A stretch of DNA of 33,371 bases, taken from Bacteroidales bacterium (lineage in GTDB: Bacteria; Bacteroidota; Bacteroidia; Bacteroidales; UBA932). Location: the NCBI GenBank assembly GCA_028690215.1, contig JAQVBQ010000020.1, forward strand, positions 1 to 33,371, in the 5' to 3' direction. The notes beneath the pieces are model-generated. The model did no database searches. It was not told the DNA's origin and worked only from the letters and a program-made list of their open reading frames with translations. The first letter of the stretch is position 1. Each line of letters starts with the position of its first letter. Positions 1 to 8,058 of the stretch are shown piece after piece. Position numbers and translations under genes: made by a program.

Positions 1-9
1 TCAAACAAT

Positions 10-1002
10 ATGGAAACCGTAAACATCAAAGAACTAAACGAAAAGATTCAAAGAGAGAGTGCTTTTACCGATATGATCACTCTTGAGATGAACAAAGTAA
101 TCGTTGGGCAGAAGCAGTTGGTGGAGAATCTTCTGATAGGCCTTCTTGCTGATGGACACATACTCCTGGAGGGTGTTCCGGGCCTTGCAAAAACACTGGC
201 CATTAACACTCTTGCATCAACAATGGATGCTAAATTCAGCCGAATTCAGTTCACACCTGACCTATTGCCTGCGGACCTCATAGGAACACAGATTTACAGC
301 CAAAAAAGTGAACAATTCCAGATTAAGAAGGGTCCTATATTTGCAAATTTTGTATTAGCAGACGAAATAAACAGATCCCCTGCCAAGGTTCAGTCAGCTT
401 TGCTTGAGGCGATGCAGGAGAGACAGGTGACAATCGGCGACCAGACATTCCCGTTGCCCAAGCCATTTCTTGTAATGGCAACACAAAACCCTATAGAGCA
501 GGAAGGTACATATCCACTTCCTGAGGCGCAGGTTGACCGTTTTATGCTAAAGGTAGTTGTCTCTTACCCGAAGAAGGAGGAGGAGAAACTGATTATCCGT
601 ATGAACAATAGCGGAACATTCCCTAAGGCAAACACAATTCTTAAACCGGAGGACATAATCAGGGCACGCCAGATAGTGAGAGAGGTCTATATGGATGAGA
701 AGATAGAGAAGTATATTGTGGATATAGTTTATGCAACAAGGACTCCGGAAGAGTATGGACTTAAGGGGCTGAAGGATCTTATCTCCTTCGGAGGCTCACC
801 GCGTGCGAGCATAAGTATGGCAATGGCTGCCAAGGCATACGCATTCATAAAGAGAAGGGGCTACGTTATTCCTGAAGATGTGAGGGCTGTAAGCTATGAG
901 GTGCTTAGACACAGGATCGGGCTTACATACGAGGCTGAGGCAGAAAATGTCACTACAGAGAACATTATTACTGAGATAATGAATAAAGTGGAGGTTCCAT
1001 AA
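10..1002 (+). CDS. MoxR-family AAA+ ATPase of the Bat operon
   Basis: This is a cytoplasmic AAA+ ATPase of the MoxR family, thought to act as a chaperone-like motor on partner proteins with von Willebrand factor A (VWA) domains. The 330-residue protein is typical in length. The Walker A motif GVPGLAKT lies at residues 55-62, Walker B VLADEI at 115-120, sensor-1 ATQNP at 157-161, and the MoxR block PEAQVDRF at 171-178. It is the first gene of an eight-gene plus-strand operon; the DUF58 gene starts after one base. MoxR followed by DUF58 and VWA proteins is the classic arrangement. The ATG at 10 sits near the window edge, so the promoter and any upstream gene are not visible. The family is certain; the actual client of the ATPase is inferred from context. 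Confidence 0.96.
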   Translation: METVNIKELNEKIQRESAFTDMITLEMNKVIVGQKQLVENLLIGLLADGHILLEGVPGLAKTLAINTLASTMDAKFSRIQFTPDLLPADLIGTQIYSQKSEQFQIKKGPIFANFVLADEINRSPAKVQSALLEAMQERQVTIGDQTFPLPKPFLVMATQNPIEQEGTYPLPEAQVDRFMLKVVVSYPKKEEEKLIIRMNNSGTFPKANTILKPEDIIRARQIVREVYMDEKIEKYIVDIVYATRTPEEYGLKGLKDLISFGGSPRASISMAMAAKAYAFIKRRGYVIPEDVRAVSYEVLRHRIGLTYEAEAENVTTENIITEIMNKVEVP

Positions 1003-1003
1003 T

Positions 1004-1882
1004 ATGACCAACGAGTTATTGAAGAAAGTCAGGAAGATAGAGATCAAGACCAAGGGGTTGTCACGTCAGATCTTTGCAGGGGAGTACCATTCTGCCTTTA
1101 AAGGAAGAGGAATGGCATTCAGCGAGGTGCGTGAATACCAATATGGGGATGATGTCAGGAGCATGGACTGGAACGTCACTGCAAGACTCAATGCTCCCTA
1201 TATAAAGGTGTTTGAGGAGGAGAGAGAGCTGACAGTGATGTTGCTTGTCGATGTCAGTGGCTCAAGACTTTTTGGAACCACAGACAAGCTCAAGCGAGAG
1301 CTCATCACCGAGATTGCTGCTGTGCTTTCATTTTCAGCATCTGCAAACAATGATAAAGTGGGTGCTCTTTTCTTCAGTGATCATGTAGAGAAGTTTATTC
1401 CGCCTAAAAAGGGAAGAAGCCATTTGTTGAGAATTATCCGTGAGCTGCTTGAATTTGAACCCTCAAATAAAGGTACAGATATCGGAGAGGCGCTCAGGTT
1501 CCTTACAAATGCAATAAAAAGAAGATGCACTGCTTTTTTGCTCTCGGATCTTATTGATATGGAAGGAGATGCGAAACCAAGATATGAGGAGGCACTTAAG
1601 ATAGCAGTAAACAGACACGATATCTCTGTTGTATCTGTTTATGACCCTCGGGAGAGAGAGTTGCCTGATGTCGGATTTATCAGAATCAGCGATGCAGAGA
1701 CCGGTAAGGAGGAGTGGGTTGACACATCCAGCAAAAGTGTACGTCAGTACTTCGTCGATTGGAACAATAAGATACAGGCAGCAACTCAGCAATGCCTGAG
1801 GAAGTATAAGGTAGATTCTGTAAGTATAGCAACTAACGGGGATTATGTAAAGGGATTAATTGCCCTCTTTAACAAGAGATAA
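1004..1882 (+). CDS. DUF58 domain protein (VWA-like, MoxR partner)
   Basis: This 292-residue cytoplasmic protein belongs to the DUF58 family, whose members are almost always encoded beside MoxR. The family signature spans residues 35-61, with GRGMAFSEVREY followed by YGDDVRSMDWN. A degenerate VWA fold follows, with a metal-site-like DVSGS at 83-87. No signal peptide or membrane segment is visible. The gene begins one base after the MoxR stop and ends six bases before the next gene, so translation is probably coupled. By analogy with MoxR/VWA pairs, it is likely the adaptor or substrate-presenting partner of the ATPase for the membrane-bound Bat proteins. That role is inferred; the family assignment is firm. 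Confidence 0.93.
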   Translation: MTNELLKKVRKIEIKTKGLSRQIFAGEYHSAFKGRGMAFSEVREYQYGDDVRSMDWNVTARLNAPYIKVFEEERELTVMLLVDVSGSRLFGTTDKLKRELITEIAAVLSFSASANNDKVGALFFSDHVEKFIPPKKGRSHLLRIIRELLEFEPSNKGTDIGEALRFLTNAIKRRCTAFLLSDLIDMEGDAKPRYEEALKIAVNRHDISVVSVYDPRERELPDVGFIRISDAETGKEEWVDTSSKSVRQYFVDWNNKIQAATQQCLRKYKVDSVSIATNGDYVKGLIALFNKR

Positions 1883-1887
1883 ATTAT

Positions 1888-2754
1888 ATGGACCAAAAAG
1901 ATACACTTCTTATAGGAGATCAGACAGTACTTCATTTTAAGACTACAGTGCCGAAAGGGACAAAGTTTGTTTTTCCGGCTCCGGAGAATCCAGTGACGCA
2001 AGGGGTGGAGATTGTTGGAAAACCACAGACAGACACCATCTCAAATAAGGATGGCAATCTGGAACTGGATACCAGGGTTACGTTGACTTCGTTTGACAGC
2101 GGTTCGTATGTCATTCCGCCGTTTCCCGCCTATCTTAACAGGGCTGACGGTTCTATAGATACTGTATGGTATGATGCCGGAAAACTTGAGGTTACAACCA
2201 TACAGATTGATACGACGACATACAAGCCTTTCGATATTAAAGGACAACAGACCTATAAATACACCGTAGGGGAGTTTCTTCCATGGTTTGGTATCCTTGT
2301 AGCCATAGCAGCGTTGTGTTATATCCTGTACAAGGTCATAAAGAACAGAAGAAAGATGAGATCTATGTTCACAAAACCGGAACCGGATGATCCGCCTCAT
2401 ATTCTGGCCTTGAGAGATCTTGAAAGGATAAGGGCAGAGAAGTTATGGCAAAATAATCAGGAAAAAAGATATTATACCGAGATTTTTGACACAATCCGTA
2501 TTTACCTGGAAAGAAGGTACGGTATACAGACCATGGAGAAGACATCTGCAGAAATACTAGACATGATTTCTGAATTTAAGATAGAGCCGAAGGAGTACAA
2601 GGAGCTTGAGACACTTTTCACTCTTTCGGATCTTGTGAAATTTGCCAAGTATAAGGCAACACAACAGGAAAATGAGGAGGCTGTACCGACAGCTGTCAGG
2701 TTTGTAAATGCAACTTTCCTACAGGGAATGGAAGATGAAAAAGGGAGGGATTAG
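1888..2754 (+). CDS. Bat operon membrane protein, BatD-like, no signal peptide
   Basis: This 288-residue protein occupies the slot between DUF58 and BatA where Bacteroidales encode a membrane-anchored BatD-like protein. Residues 1-125 look like a beta-rich extracytoplasmic domain (TLLIGDQTVLHFKT at the start). One membrane helix lies at about 131-150, followed by a basic stretch (KNRRKMRS) and a helical cytoplasmic tail of about 130 residues. The positive-inside rule puts the N-terminus outside, yet there is no signal peptide. An in-frame stop at 1870-1872 leaves at most five more codons upstream of the ATG at 1888. Homologues, as I recall them, begin with a signal peptide just before the equivalent of this first strand. 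The N-terminus is therefore either truncated or exported without a cleavable signal. The exact function is unknown. Confidence 0.8.
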   Translation: MDQKDTLLIGDQTVLHFKTTVPKGTKFVFPAPENPVTQGVEIVGKPQTDTISNKDGNLELDTRVTLTSFDSGSYVIPPFPAYLNRADGSIDTVWYDAGKLEVTTIQIDTTTYKPFDIKGQQTYKYTVGEFLPWFGILVAIAALCYILYKVIKNRRKMRSMFTKPEPDDPPHILALRDLERIRAEKLWQNNQEKRYYTEIFDTIRIYLERRYGIQTMEKTSAEILDMISEFKIEPKEYKELETLFTLSDLVKFAKYKATQQENEEAVPTAVRFVNATFLQGMEDEKGRD

Positions 2755-2756
2755 TT

Positions 2757-3743
2757 ATGTTTTTTGAATATCCTGGATTACTATATCTCGAGTTAATACT
2801 TATACCGCTTATAGCTCTTTATTTATGGAGAGAGATAAGAGGAGCATCCCCTTCATTACGGGTAGCTTCGACAGCGCCATGGATGGGGAATGGCGGTAAA
2901 ATGAAGAAGATGATGAGGCATCTTCCCTTTGTGGCAAGATGTTTAGCTATATCAATGATAATTGTTGCGATAGCAAGACCGAGATCTTCGACCAATTTTG
3001 AAAAAGTTGATACTGAGGGAATCGATATCGTGTTTGCATTGGATATTTCCACCAGCATGCTTGCCAGGGATTTTAACCCCGATCGTATAAGTGCAGCAAA
3101 GGATATAGCAATAGAGTTCATAGCACAGAGACCTAATGACAGAATGGGCATCGTCGTATTTGCCGGTGAGAGTTTTACCCAGTGTCCGATAACTTCTGAC
3201 AGGGCTACACTGATAAATATGATGAAAGAGGTTGAAACAGGCCTCATAGAGGATGGTACAGCATTGGGAAATGGTCTTGCAACTGCTGTTGCAAGATTGA
3301 AGGACTCAAAGGCAAAAAGTAGGGTTATCATTCTTTTGACAGATGGTGTCAACAACAGGGGAGAGATTTCTCCGCTTATGGCTGTTGAAATTGCAAAAAC
3401 CTATGGTATAAGAGTTTATACGATTGGTGTTGGTGCTATGGGCATGGCTCCATATCCTGTACTTACTCCTTTCGGGATAGATATACAGCAGGTTAAGGTG
3501 GAGATTGATGAACCATTACTTCAACAAATCGCTGAACAGACCGGAGGCAAGTATTTCCGTGCAACTGACAATACAAAACTGTTGGAGATATACGGAGAGA
3601 TAAACAAGATGGAGAAGAATAAGACCGCGGTTGACTCATTCCCGGTATATCAGGAGAAATTTATGATATTTGCGTTGATTGCCCTTATTGCAGTTGCTTT
3701 TGAAATACTCACAAGACTTTTCATAACAAGAAGAATAGCGTAG
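2757..3743 (+). CDS. batA: BatA, VWA-domain aerotolerance protein
   Basis: BatA is an inner-membrane protein with an extracytoplasmic or membrane-proximal VWA domain, part of the Bat complex first described for oxygen tolerance in Bacteroides. It has 328 residues. Hydrophobic segments lie at about 7-23 and 55-73, and a third near the C-terminus at about 300-320. The metal-ion-dependent adhesion site is intact, with DISTS at 96-100, and a TDGVNNRG loop follows further on. It starts two bases after the preceding stop and is followed by BatB after a four-base gap. BatA and BatB are clearly paralogues with the same topology, so this pair arose by duplication. Partners are presumably BatB and the TPR proteins encoded downstream. 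Confidence 0.95.
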   Translation: MFFEYPGLLYLELILIPLIALYLWREIRGASPSLRVASTAPWMGNGGKMKKMMRHLPFVARCLAISMIIVAIARPRSSTNFEKVDTEGIDIVFALDISTSMLARDFNPDRISAAKDIAIEFIAQRPNDRMGIVVFAGESFTQCPITSDRATLINMMKEVETGLIEDGTALGNGLATAVARLKDSKAKSRVIILLTDGVNNRGEISPLMAVEIAKTYGIRVYTIGVGAMGMAPYPVLTPFGIDIQQVKVEIDEPLLQQIAEQTGGKYFRATDNTKLLEIYGEINKMEKNKTAVDSFPVYQEKFMIFALIALIAVAFEILTRLFITRRIA

Positions 3744-3747
3744 GATT

Positions 3748-4749
3748 ATGTTACAATTTGCACAACCGCAGTTTTTACTGCTAATTCTGACAATTCCTCT
3801 TCTTTTTATAGCATACGCTGTTATGAGAAGAAGCAGAAGAAAAAGAATAGAACTTTTCGGTAATCCCGATCTGGTGAATACTCTTATTCCACGAGCATCG
3901 AGAAGCAGGGGCTGGATAAAGCTTTCAATATACTCGCTGGCTCTTTTCTTCTTTTCCCTGGGGCTTGCAAGGCCTCAACTGGGTGCTAAAATAAAAGAGG
4001 TTGAGACAAAAGGGGTAGAGATCATGATTGCTCTTGATGTTTCAAACTCAATGCTTGCAGAGGATTACACCCCTAACAGGCTTGAGAGGGCTAAGCTTGC
4101 TATATCCCGTTTGGTTGATAAAATGAAGGAAGATAGGATCGGACTGATAGTATTTGCAGGTCAGGCATTTGTTCAACTTCCTGTGACAACTGACTATGTC
4201 TCCGCTAAGATATTCCTCAACAATATTACAACCGGCTCTGTACCTGTCCAGGGGACAGCCTTGGCTGATGCGATTAATACTTCAGTCAAGAGTTTCAGTC
4301 AGGATAGCAAGAACAGCAGGGCAATAATATTGATAACAGACGGAGAAAACCATGAGGATAATCCGATTGAGGCGGCATCTTCTGCTAAAGAGCTTGGTAT
4401 ACAGATATATACTTTGGGTATAGGCTCCTCTGAAGGTAAACCTATTCCATTGCCGGGTGGTGATTTTCTCAAAGACAAAGATGGCAACATGGTTGTAACC
4501 AAGCTTGATGAGAAGACTCTTGCCGAAGTTGCAAAAGCCGGAGACGGAATGTTTGTAAAAGCCGGGAACAGTGATTTTGGACTTGATGTACTTGTCGAGA
4601 AAATCCATAATCTCGAAAAACAGAGTTATAAATCTGTAGTTTTTGAGGATTTTGACGAGCAATACATGTATTTTTTCGCTATAGCACTGTTTTTTCTGAT
4701 AATAGACTTTATGATTGTAGACAGAAAAGGAAAAAACTTTTTTAAATAG
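3748..4749 (+). CDS. batB: BatB, VWA-domain aerotolerance protein
   Basis: BatB is a 333-residue paralogue of BatA. It has N-terminal membrane helices at about 7-25 and 58-74, an intact MIDAS motif DVSNS at 97-101, a TDGENHEDNP loop, and a C-terminal hydrophobic segment (MYFFAIALFFLIIDFMIV) that anchors it again. The protein is expected to sit beside BatA in the cytoplasmic membrane with the VWA domain bound to a metal ion and engaged in protein-protein contacts. The gene is four bases after batA and ten bases before batC, in the same operon. Role in aerotolerance or stress survival comes from work on the family, not from this sequence. Confidence 0.95.
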   Translation: MLQFAQPQFLLLILTIPLLFIAYAVMRRSRRKRIELFGNPDLVNTLIPRASRSRGWIKLSIYSLALFFFSLGLARPQLGAKIKEVETKGVEIMIALDVSNSMLAEDYTPNRLERAKLAISRLVDKMKEDRIGLIVFAGQAFVQLPVTTDYVSAKIFLNNITTGSVPVQGTALADAINTSVKSFSQDSKNSRAIILITDGENHEDNPIEAASSAKELGIQIYTLGIGSSEGKPIPLPGGDFLKDKDGNMVVTKLDEKTLAEVAKAGDGMFVKAGNSDFGLDVLVEKIHNLEKQSYKSVVFEDFDEQYMYFFAIALFFLIIDFMIVDRKGKNFFK

Positions 4750-4759
4750 ACAGAGAGAT

Positions 4760-5467
4760 ATGAGAGGAATATATACTACAATACTTTTTCTTTTTTTATT
4801 CACCTCTTCATGGGGGCAGAGTGACAGATGGCAGGTAAGACAAGGTAACAGTTCTTATGGAAAGGGTAAGTATCAGGATGCTGAACTGGAGTATAGACGC
4901 GCACTTGAGAAGAATCCTAAATCTGTAAAGGCTGCCTATAATCTGGGTAATACCATGTATAAGCTGAACAATCCTGCTGAGGCAGAAAAGCTAATGACGC
5001 AAGTGGCTGATTCAACAAATGAGAATGAGATCAGATCCGCATCATTCCATAATCTGGGTAATTTTAACCTTGCACAAAAAAAATACAAGGAGGCAATCGA
5101 AGCATATAAAAATTCTCTTCGAGTCAATCCGGAAGATGTGGAGACCAAGTCTAATCTGGCTTACGCACAAAAGATGCTGAAAAACCAGGAACAGAACAAG
5201 GACCAAAATAAAGATCAAAATAAAGATCAAAATAAAGATCAGAATAAAGACCAGAACAAGGATCAGAACAAGGATCAAAATAAAGACCAGAACAAGGATC
5301 AGAATAAGGACCAGAACAAAGACCAAAAGCAACAACCTCAGATTTCACCGCAAACTGCAGATCAGATGCTGCAGGCTATCCAGAACAAGGAGAATGAGAC
5401 TCAGGATAAGGTAAGAAAAGAGAAAGCTAAGGTTCTTGAGAGCAGACAAAAAGAGAAGAATTGGTAA
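4760..5467 (+). CDS. batC: BatC, exported TPR protein with NKDQ repeats
   Basis: BatC is a secreted or periplasmic tetratricopeptide-repeat protein that is thought to scaffold the Bat complex. The signal peptide is residues 1-19 (cleavage near WGQ). TPR units cover about 25-130, for example AAYNLGNTMYKLNNPAEAEKL. Residues 146-189 are eleven perfect copies of Asn-Lys-Asp-Gln, a charged, low-complexity linker. After it comes a short helical tail ending in a run of Lys, Glu and Arg. Homologues have a Q/N/K/D-rich tail too, but this regular repeat is striking and its length probably varies between strains. The ATG at 4760 is ten bases after batB, and batD follows after twelve. Confidence 0.92.
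   Translation: MRGIYTTILFLFLFTSSWGQSDRWQVRQGNSSYGKGKYQDAELEYRRALEKNPKSVKAAYNLGNTMYKLNNPAEAEKLMTQVADSTNENEIRSASFHNLGNFNLAQKKYKEAIEAYKNSLRVNPEDVETKSNLAYAQKMLKNQEQNKDQNKDQNKDQNKDQNKDQNKDQNKDQNKDQNKDQNKDQNKDQKQQPQISPQTADQMLQAIQNKENETQDKVRKEKAKVLESRQKEKNW
5195..5326 (+). repeat. 12-bp coding tandem repeat (NKDQ x 11) in batC
   Basis: Eleven head-to-tail 12-base units each encode Asn-Lys-Asp-Gln. At the DNA level the copies alternate between aat/aac, aaa/aag, gat/gac and caa/cag, so they are not identical, while the protein repeat is perfect. This pattern suggests expansion followed by synonymous drift under selection on the protein. Being a multiple of three, gain or loss of units keeps the reading frame. 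Confidence 0.95.
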
Positions 5468-5479
5468 AGAATCATATAT

Positions 5480-7300
5480 ATGACTATCAACTGCATTAAA
5501 AAGTTATTACTATTGTCGGGTGCAATGCTGATTTCATTTGCAATATCGGCCCAGGCATCATTCACAGTGGATGTCCCGCGTGTAGTAGGATTGGATGAGA
5601 ATTTCAGGTTGGTCTTTACTGCCGGAGGGGAGCCGTCAAGCTTCAACCCTCCTCAGTTGAAGGATTTTGATGTTCTTGCCGGCCCTTCAACATCTACAAT
5701 GACAAGTACGCAGATAATAAACGGAAAGAGGACAGACAGTTATCAGGTAAGCTATACCTACATATTGCAGGCAAAGAGTGTAGGAACGTTCTCAATTCCA
5801 GCTGCATCAGCTGTTATTGGTGGTAAGACATACCACTCTAATCCGGTATCTGTTGAGGTTGTCAAGGGAGATTCACATAATTCAGGCAATACTTCGGGGA
5901 GCTCCTCAAATAAAGGAGCTGGTACAATCTCCTCGGATGACATTTTTATGAAGATGTCCGTAAGCAAGGGAAAGGTAGTAAAAGGAGAGGGCCTGATGGC
6001 TACACTTAAGCTCTATACAAAAGTTCCGATAGGAGGTTTTGAGAATGTAAAATTCCCTACATTTAACGGATTCTGGAGCCAGGAAGTAGATACACCTTCA
6101 AATATTGAGTTTACAAGAGAGACTGTCAATGGTAAAATATATAATGCTGCGGTTTTGCGTAGGTATATGCTTATTCCGCAACAAACAGGCACTCTTGTAA
6201 TAGATCCGTCTGAGATGACATGTCTCGTTCAGGTTAGAGCCTCTTCCGGAGGATCAAGATCAATGTTTGATGACTTCTTTGACAGCTATCAGACAATTAA
6301 AAGAAAGATTACTGCACCTTCGATACACGTGAGTGTCTCTCCGCTGCCTTCAGGTGCTCCGGCCTCTTTTGCAGGAGGGGTTGGCGAGTTCCGGCTCTCT
6401 GCGAAACTGACAAAGGATACAATCAATGCAAATGAGGCTGTATCTCTTGAGGTATCTATTTCAGGATCAGGCAATCTTAATCTGGTAGAGGCACCGAAAA
6501 TTACATTCCCGGCGGATTTTGAGGTTTACGACACAAAGATCAGTGACAATACCAGCAAATCAGGTAGAGGTACATCTGGAACAAAGGTGTTTGAATATCC
6601 ACTTATTCCGAGAGGGGCGGGGGTGTTTGAATTAGGACCAGTTGTCTTTAGCTATTATGACATTGGCGCGAAAAAGTATAAAACCCTTACCTCAGAAAAA
6701 CTTACGCTGAGAGTCGGACAGGCTGTCGAGGGATCTGAGAACTCCTCGGCATCACTCCCAATGGGTGTCAATAAACAATCAGTAAAAAGTATAGGAAACG
6801 ATGTTCGGTATATCCGTTCAGGATTATCAGGCCTTGTAAGGGGTAATAGTTTCTTTTTTGGTTCTGTTACATTCTTTGCGCTGATAGTCTTGATAATCGC
6901 ATCATATTTCCTTATAGATAAATTCCTTTCAAAGAGGATAGAGAGAAACAGGGATATTGCAGGGGTCAAGAACAGGAGGGCAAACAAGGTAGCCAGGGCA
7001 AGGCTCAAAAACGCAGAGTCTCTAATGAAACAAAATCTGTACAGTGCATTCTTTGAAGAGTTACACAGAGCAATACTCGGCTATTGTTCCGATAAACTTA
7101 ATCTCTCTCTTGCAGATCTCTCCAGAGAGAAGATAGCATCCTCACTGGAAGAGAAGAGTGTTTCCAAAGAGCATTCGGAAGAGCTTCTGGCTTTAATTGA
7201 GGTTTGTGAATATGCAAGATATGCACCTGATCAGGACAAACCTGAGATGGGAGAGAATTATCAGAGAGCAATCAAATTAATTTCAGATCTGGAGGTATAG
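5480..7300 (+). CDS. batD: BatD, membrane-anchored oxygen-tolerance protein
   Basis: BatD is a large single-pass envelope protein of the Bat complex. The 606-residue product has a signal peptide at about 1-24 (IKKLLLLSGAMLISFAISAQA). A long beta-rich periplasmic part runs to about 450 and contains Ig-like modules and a Ser/Gly-rich linker near 135-150. A membrane helix lies at about 458-480, and a basic helical cytoplasmic tail starts KRIERNRD. The layout matches the BatD family (oxygen tolerance). It resembles an expanded version of the small protein encoded at 1888, which lacks the signal peptide. The gene starts twelve bases after batC and ends two bases before batE. Confidence 0.94.
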   Translation: MTINCIKKLLLLSGAMLISFAISAQASFTVDVPRVVGLDENFRLVFTAGGEPSSFNPPQLKDFDVLAGPSTSTMTSTQIINGKRTDSYQVSYTYILQAKSVGTFSIPAASAVIGGKTYHSNPVSVEVVKGDSHNSGNTSGSSSNKGAGTISSDDIFMKMSVSKGKVVKGEGLMATLKLYTKVPIGGFENVKFPTFNGFWSQEVDTPSNIEFTRETVNGKIYNAAVLRRYMLIPQQTGTLVIDPSEMTCLVQVRASSGGSRSMFDDFFDSYQTIKRKITAPSIHVSVSPLPSGAPASFAGGVGEFRLSAKLTKDTINANEAVSLEVSISGSGNLNLVEAPKITFPADFEVYDTKISDNTSKSGRGTSGTKVFEYPLIPRGAGVFELGPVVFSYYDIGAKKYKTLTSEKLTLRVGQAVEGSENSSASLPMGVNKQSVKSIGNDVRYIRSGLSGLVRGNSFFFGSVTFFALIVLIIASYFLIDKFLSKRIERNRDIAGVKNRRANKVARARLKNAESLMKQNLYSAFFEELHRAILGYCSDKLNLSLADLSREKIASSLEEKSVSKEHSEELLALIEVCEYARYAPDQDKPEMGENYQRAIKLISDLEV

Positions 7301-7302
7301 CT

Positions 7303-8058
7303 ATGAAGAGGATATTACTGATTATAACAACTGTACTTATTTATCTGTCAGCAAATGCGCAATCTCCAAAAGAGATATGGACAGAGGCAAACAACAACTA
7401 TTCACAGGCAAACTATCAGGCAGCTCTTGACGGATTCCTGAAAATCGAGAAGTCAGGCTATGTCTCTTCGGCTCTCTTTTATAATATAGGAAATACCTAC
7501 TTCAAAATGAAGGATGTGGGTAAGTCTATTCTCTATTATGAACGTGCACTCAAACTAGACCCATCTGACAAGGATGTGATAAATAACCTTCAGTTAGCTA
7601 GGGAATTCTCGTTGGACAAGATAGAGGAGATTCCTGATTTTATACTGAAAACGTGGATCAAGGAGATTAACTACTCATTGTCATCCGACGTCTGGGCCTA
7701 TTTGTCAATAATTGCAATGGCTTTATTGGCCTTATTGCTCCTTATGTTTCGTTACGGCCCAACACCAAGAGCGAGGAAGAGCTCGTTCTTCGGAGCTATG
7801 GCTGCTATCTTGCTTATATTCTTCTCGGTATTCTTCTCATGGAGTCAGAAACACGGCTATTACAAGAAAGATACAGCAATAGTCATGAAACCGGTAAGTA
7901 CTGTAAAAAGTTCTCCGGACAATTCAGGCAATACACTTTTCATACTACACGAAGGTACAAAGGTCTCTTTAATTGAGGAGATAGGTCAGTGGAAAAGGGT
8001 TGAACTAACAGACGGAAGGCAAGGGTGGATAAATTCACTTGACATTGAGGTCATATAA
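7303..8058 (+). CDS. batE: BatE, TPR and SH3-domain membrane protein
   Basis: BatE closes the operon. It has 251 residues: a signal peptide at 1-19 (MKRILLIITTVLIYLSANAQ), two or three TPR units over about 22-105, two membrane helices at about 130-149 and 161-182, and a C-terminal bacterial SH3-like domain (GTKVSLIEEIGQWKRVELTDGRQGWI). The periplasmic TPR and SH3 parts probably bind BatC or the cell wall. The last 24 bases overlap the 3' end of the convergent M28 peptidase gene, so both C-terminal tails are encoded on opposite strands of the same DNA. No separate terminator hairpin is visible after it. Confidence 0.93.
   Translation: MKRILLIITTVLIYLSANAQSPKEIWTEANNNYSQANYQAALDGFLKIEKSGYVSSALFYNIGNTYFKMKDVGKSILYYERALKLDPSDKDVINNLQLAREFSLDKIEEIPDFILKTWIKEINYSLSSDVWAYLSIIAMALLALLLLMFRYGPTPRARKSSFFGAMAAILLIFFSVFFSWSQKHGYYKKDTAIVMKPVSTVKSSPDNSGNTLFILHEGTKVSLIEEIGQWKRVELTDGRQGWINSLDIEVI

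Noticed and set aside
2819-3355. Antisense ORF of 178 codons opposite batA
   Set aside because: The sense frame encodes a complete VWA protein with an intact metal site. The antisense product has no recognisable motif.
4282-4803. Antisense ORF of 173 codons opposite batB and batC
   Set aside because: It crosses the batB-batC junction and opposes two certain genes; the sequence shows no domain or promoter.
5195-5326. Short-repeat array as a CRISPR
   Set aside because: Units are 12 bases with no spacers and lie in frame within batC, so it is a coding repeat.
5042-5335. Antisense ORFs of 60-100 codons opposite batC
   Set aside because: They arise because the NKDQ repeat stays open on the other strand and gives low-complexity Leu/Val/Ile or Cys/Asp repeats. 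No start context, promoter or family resemblance supports them.
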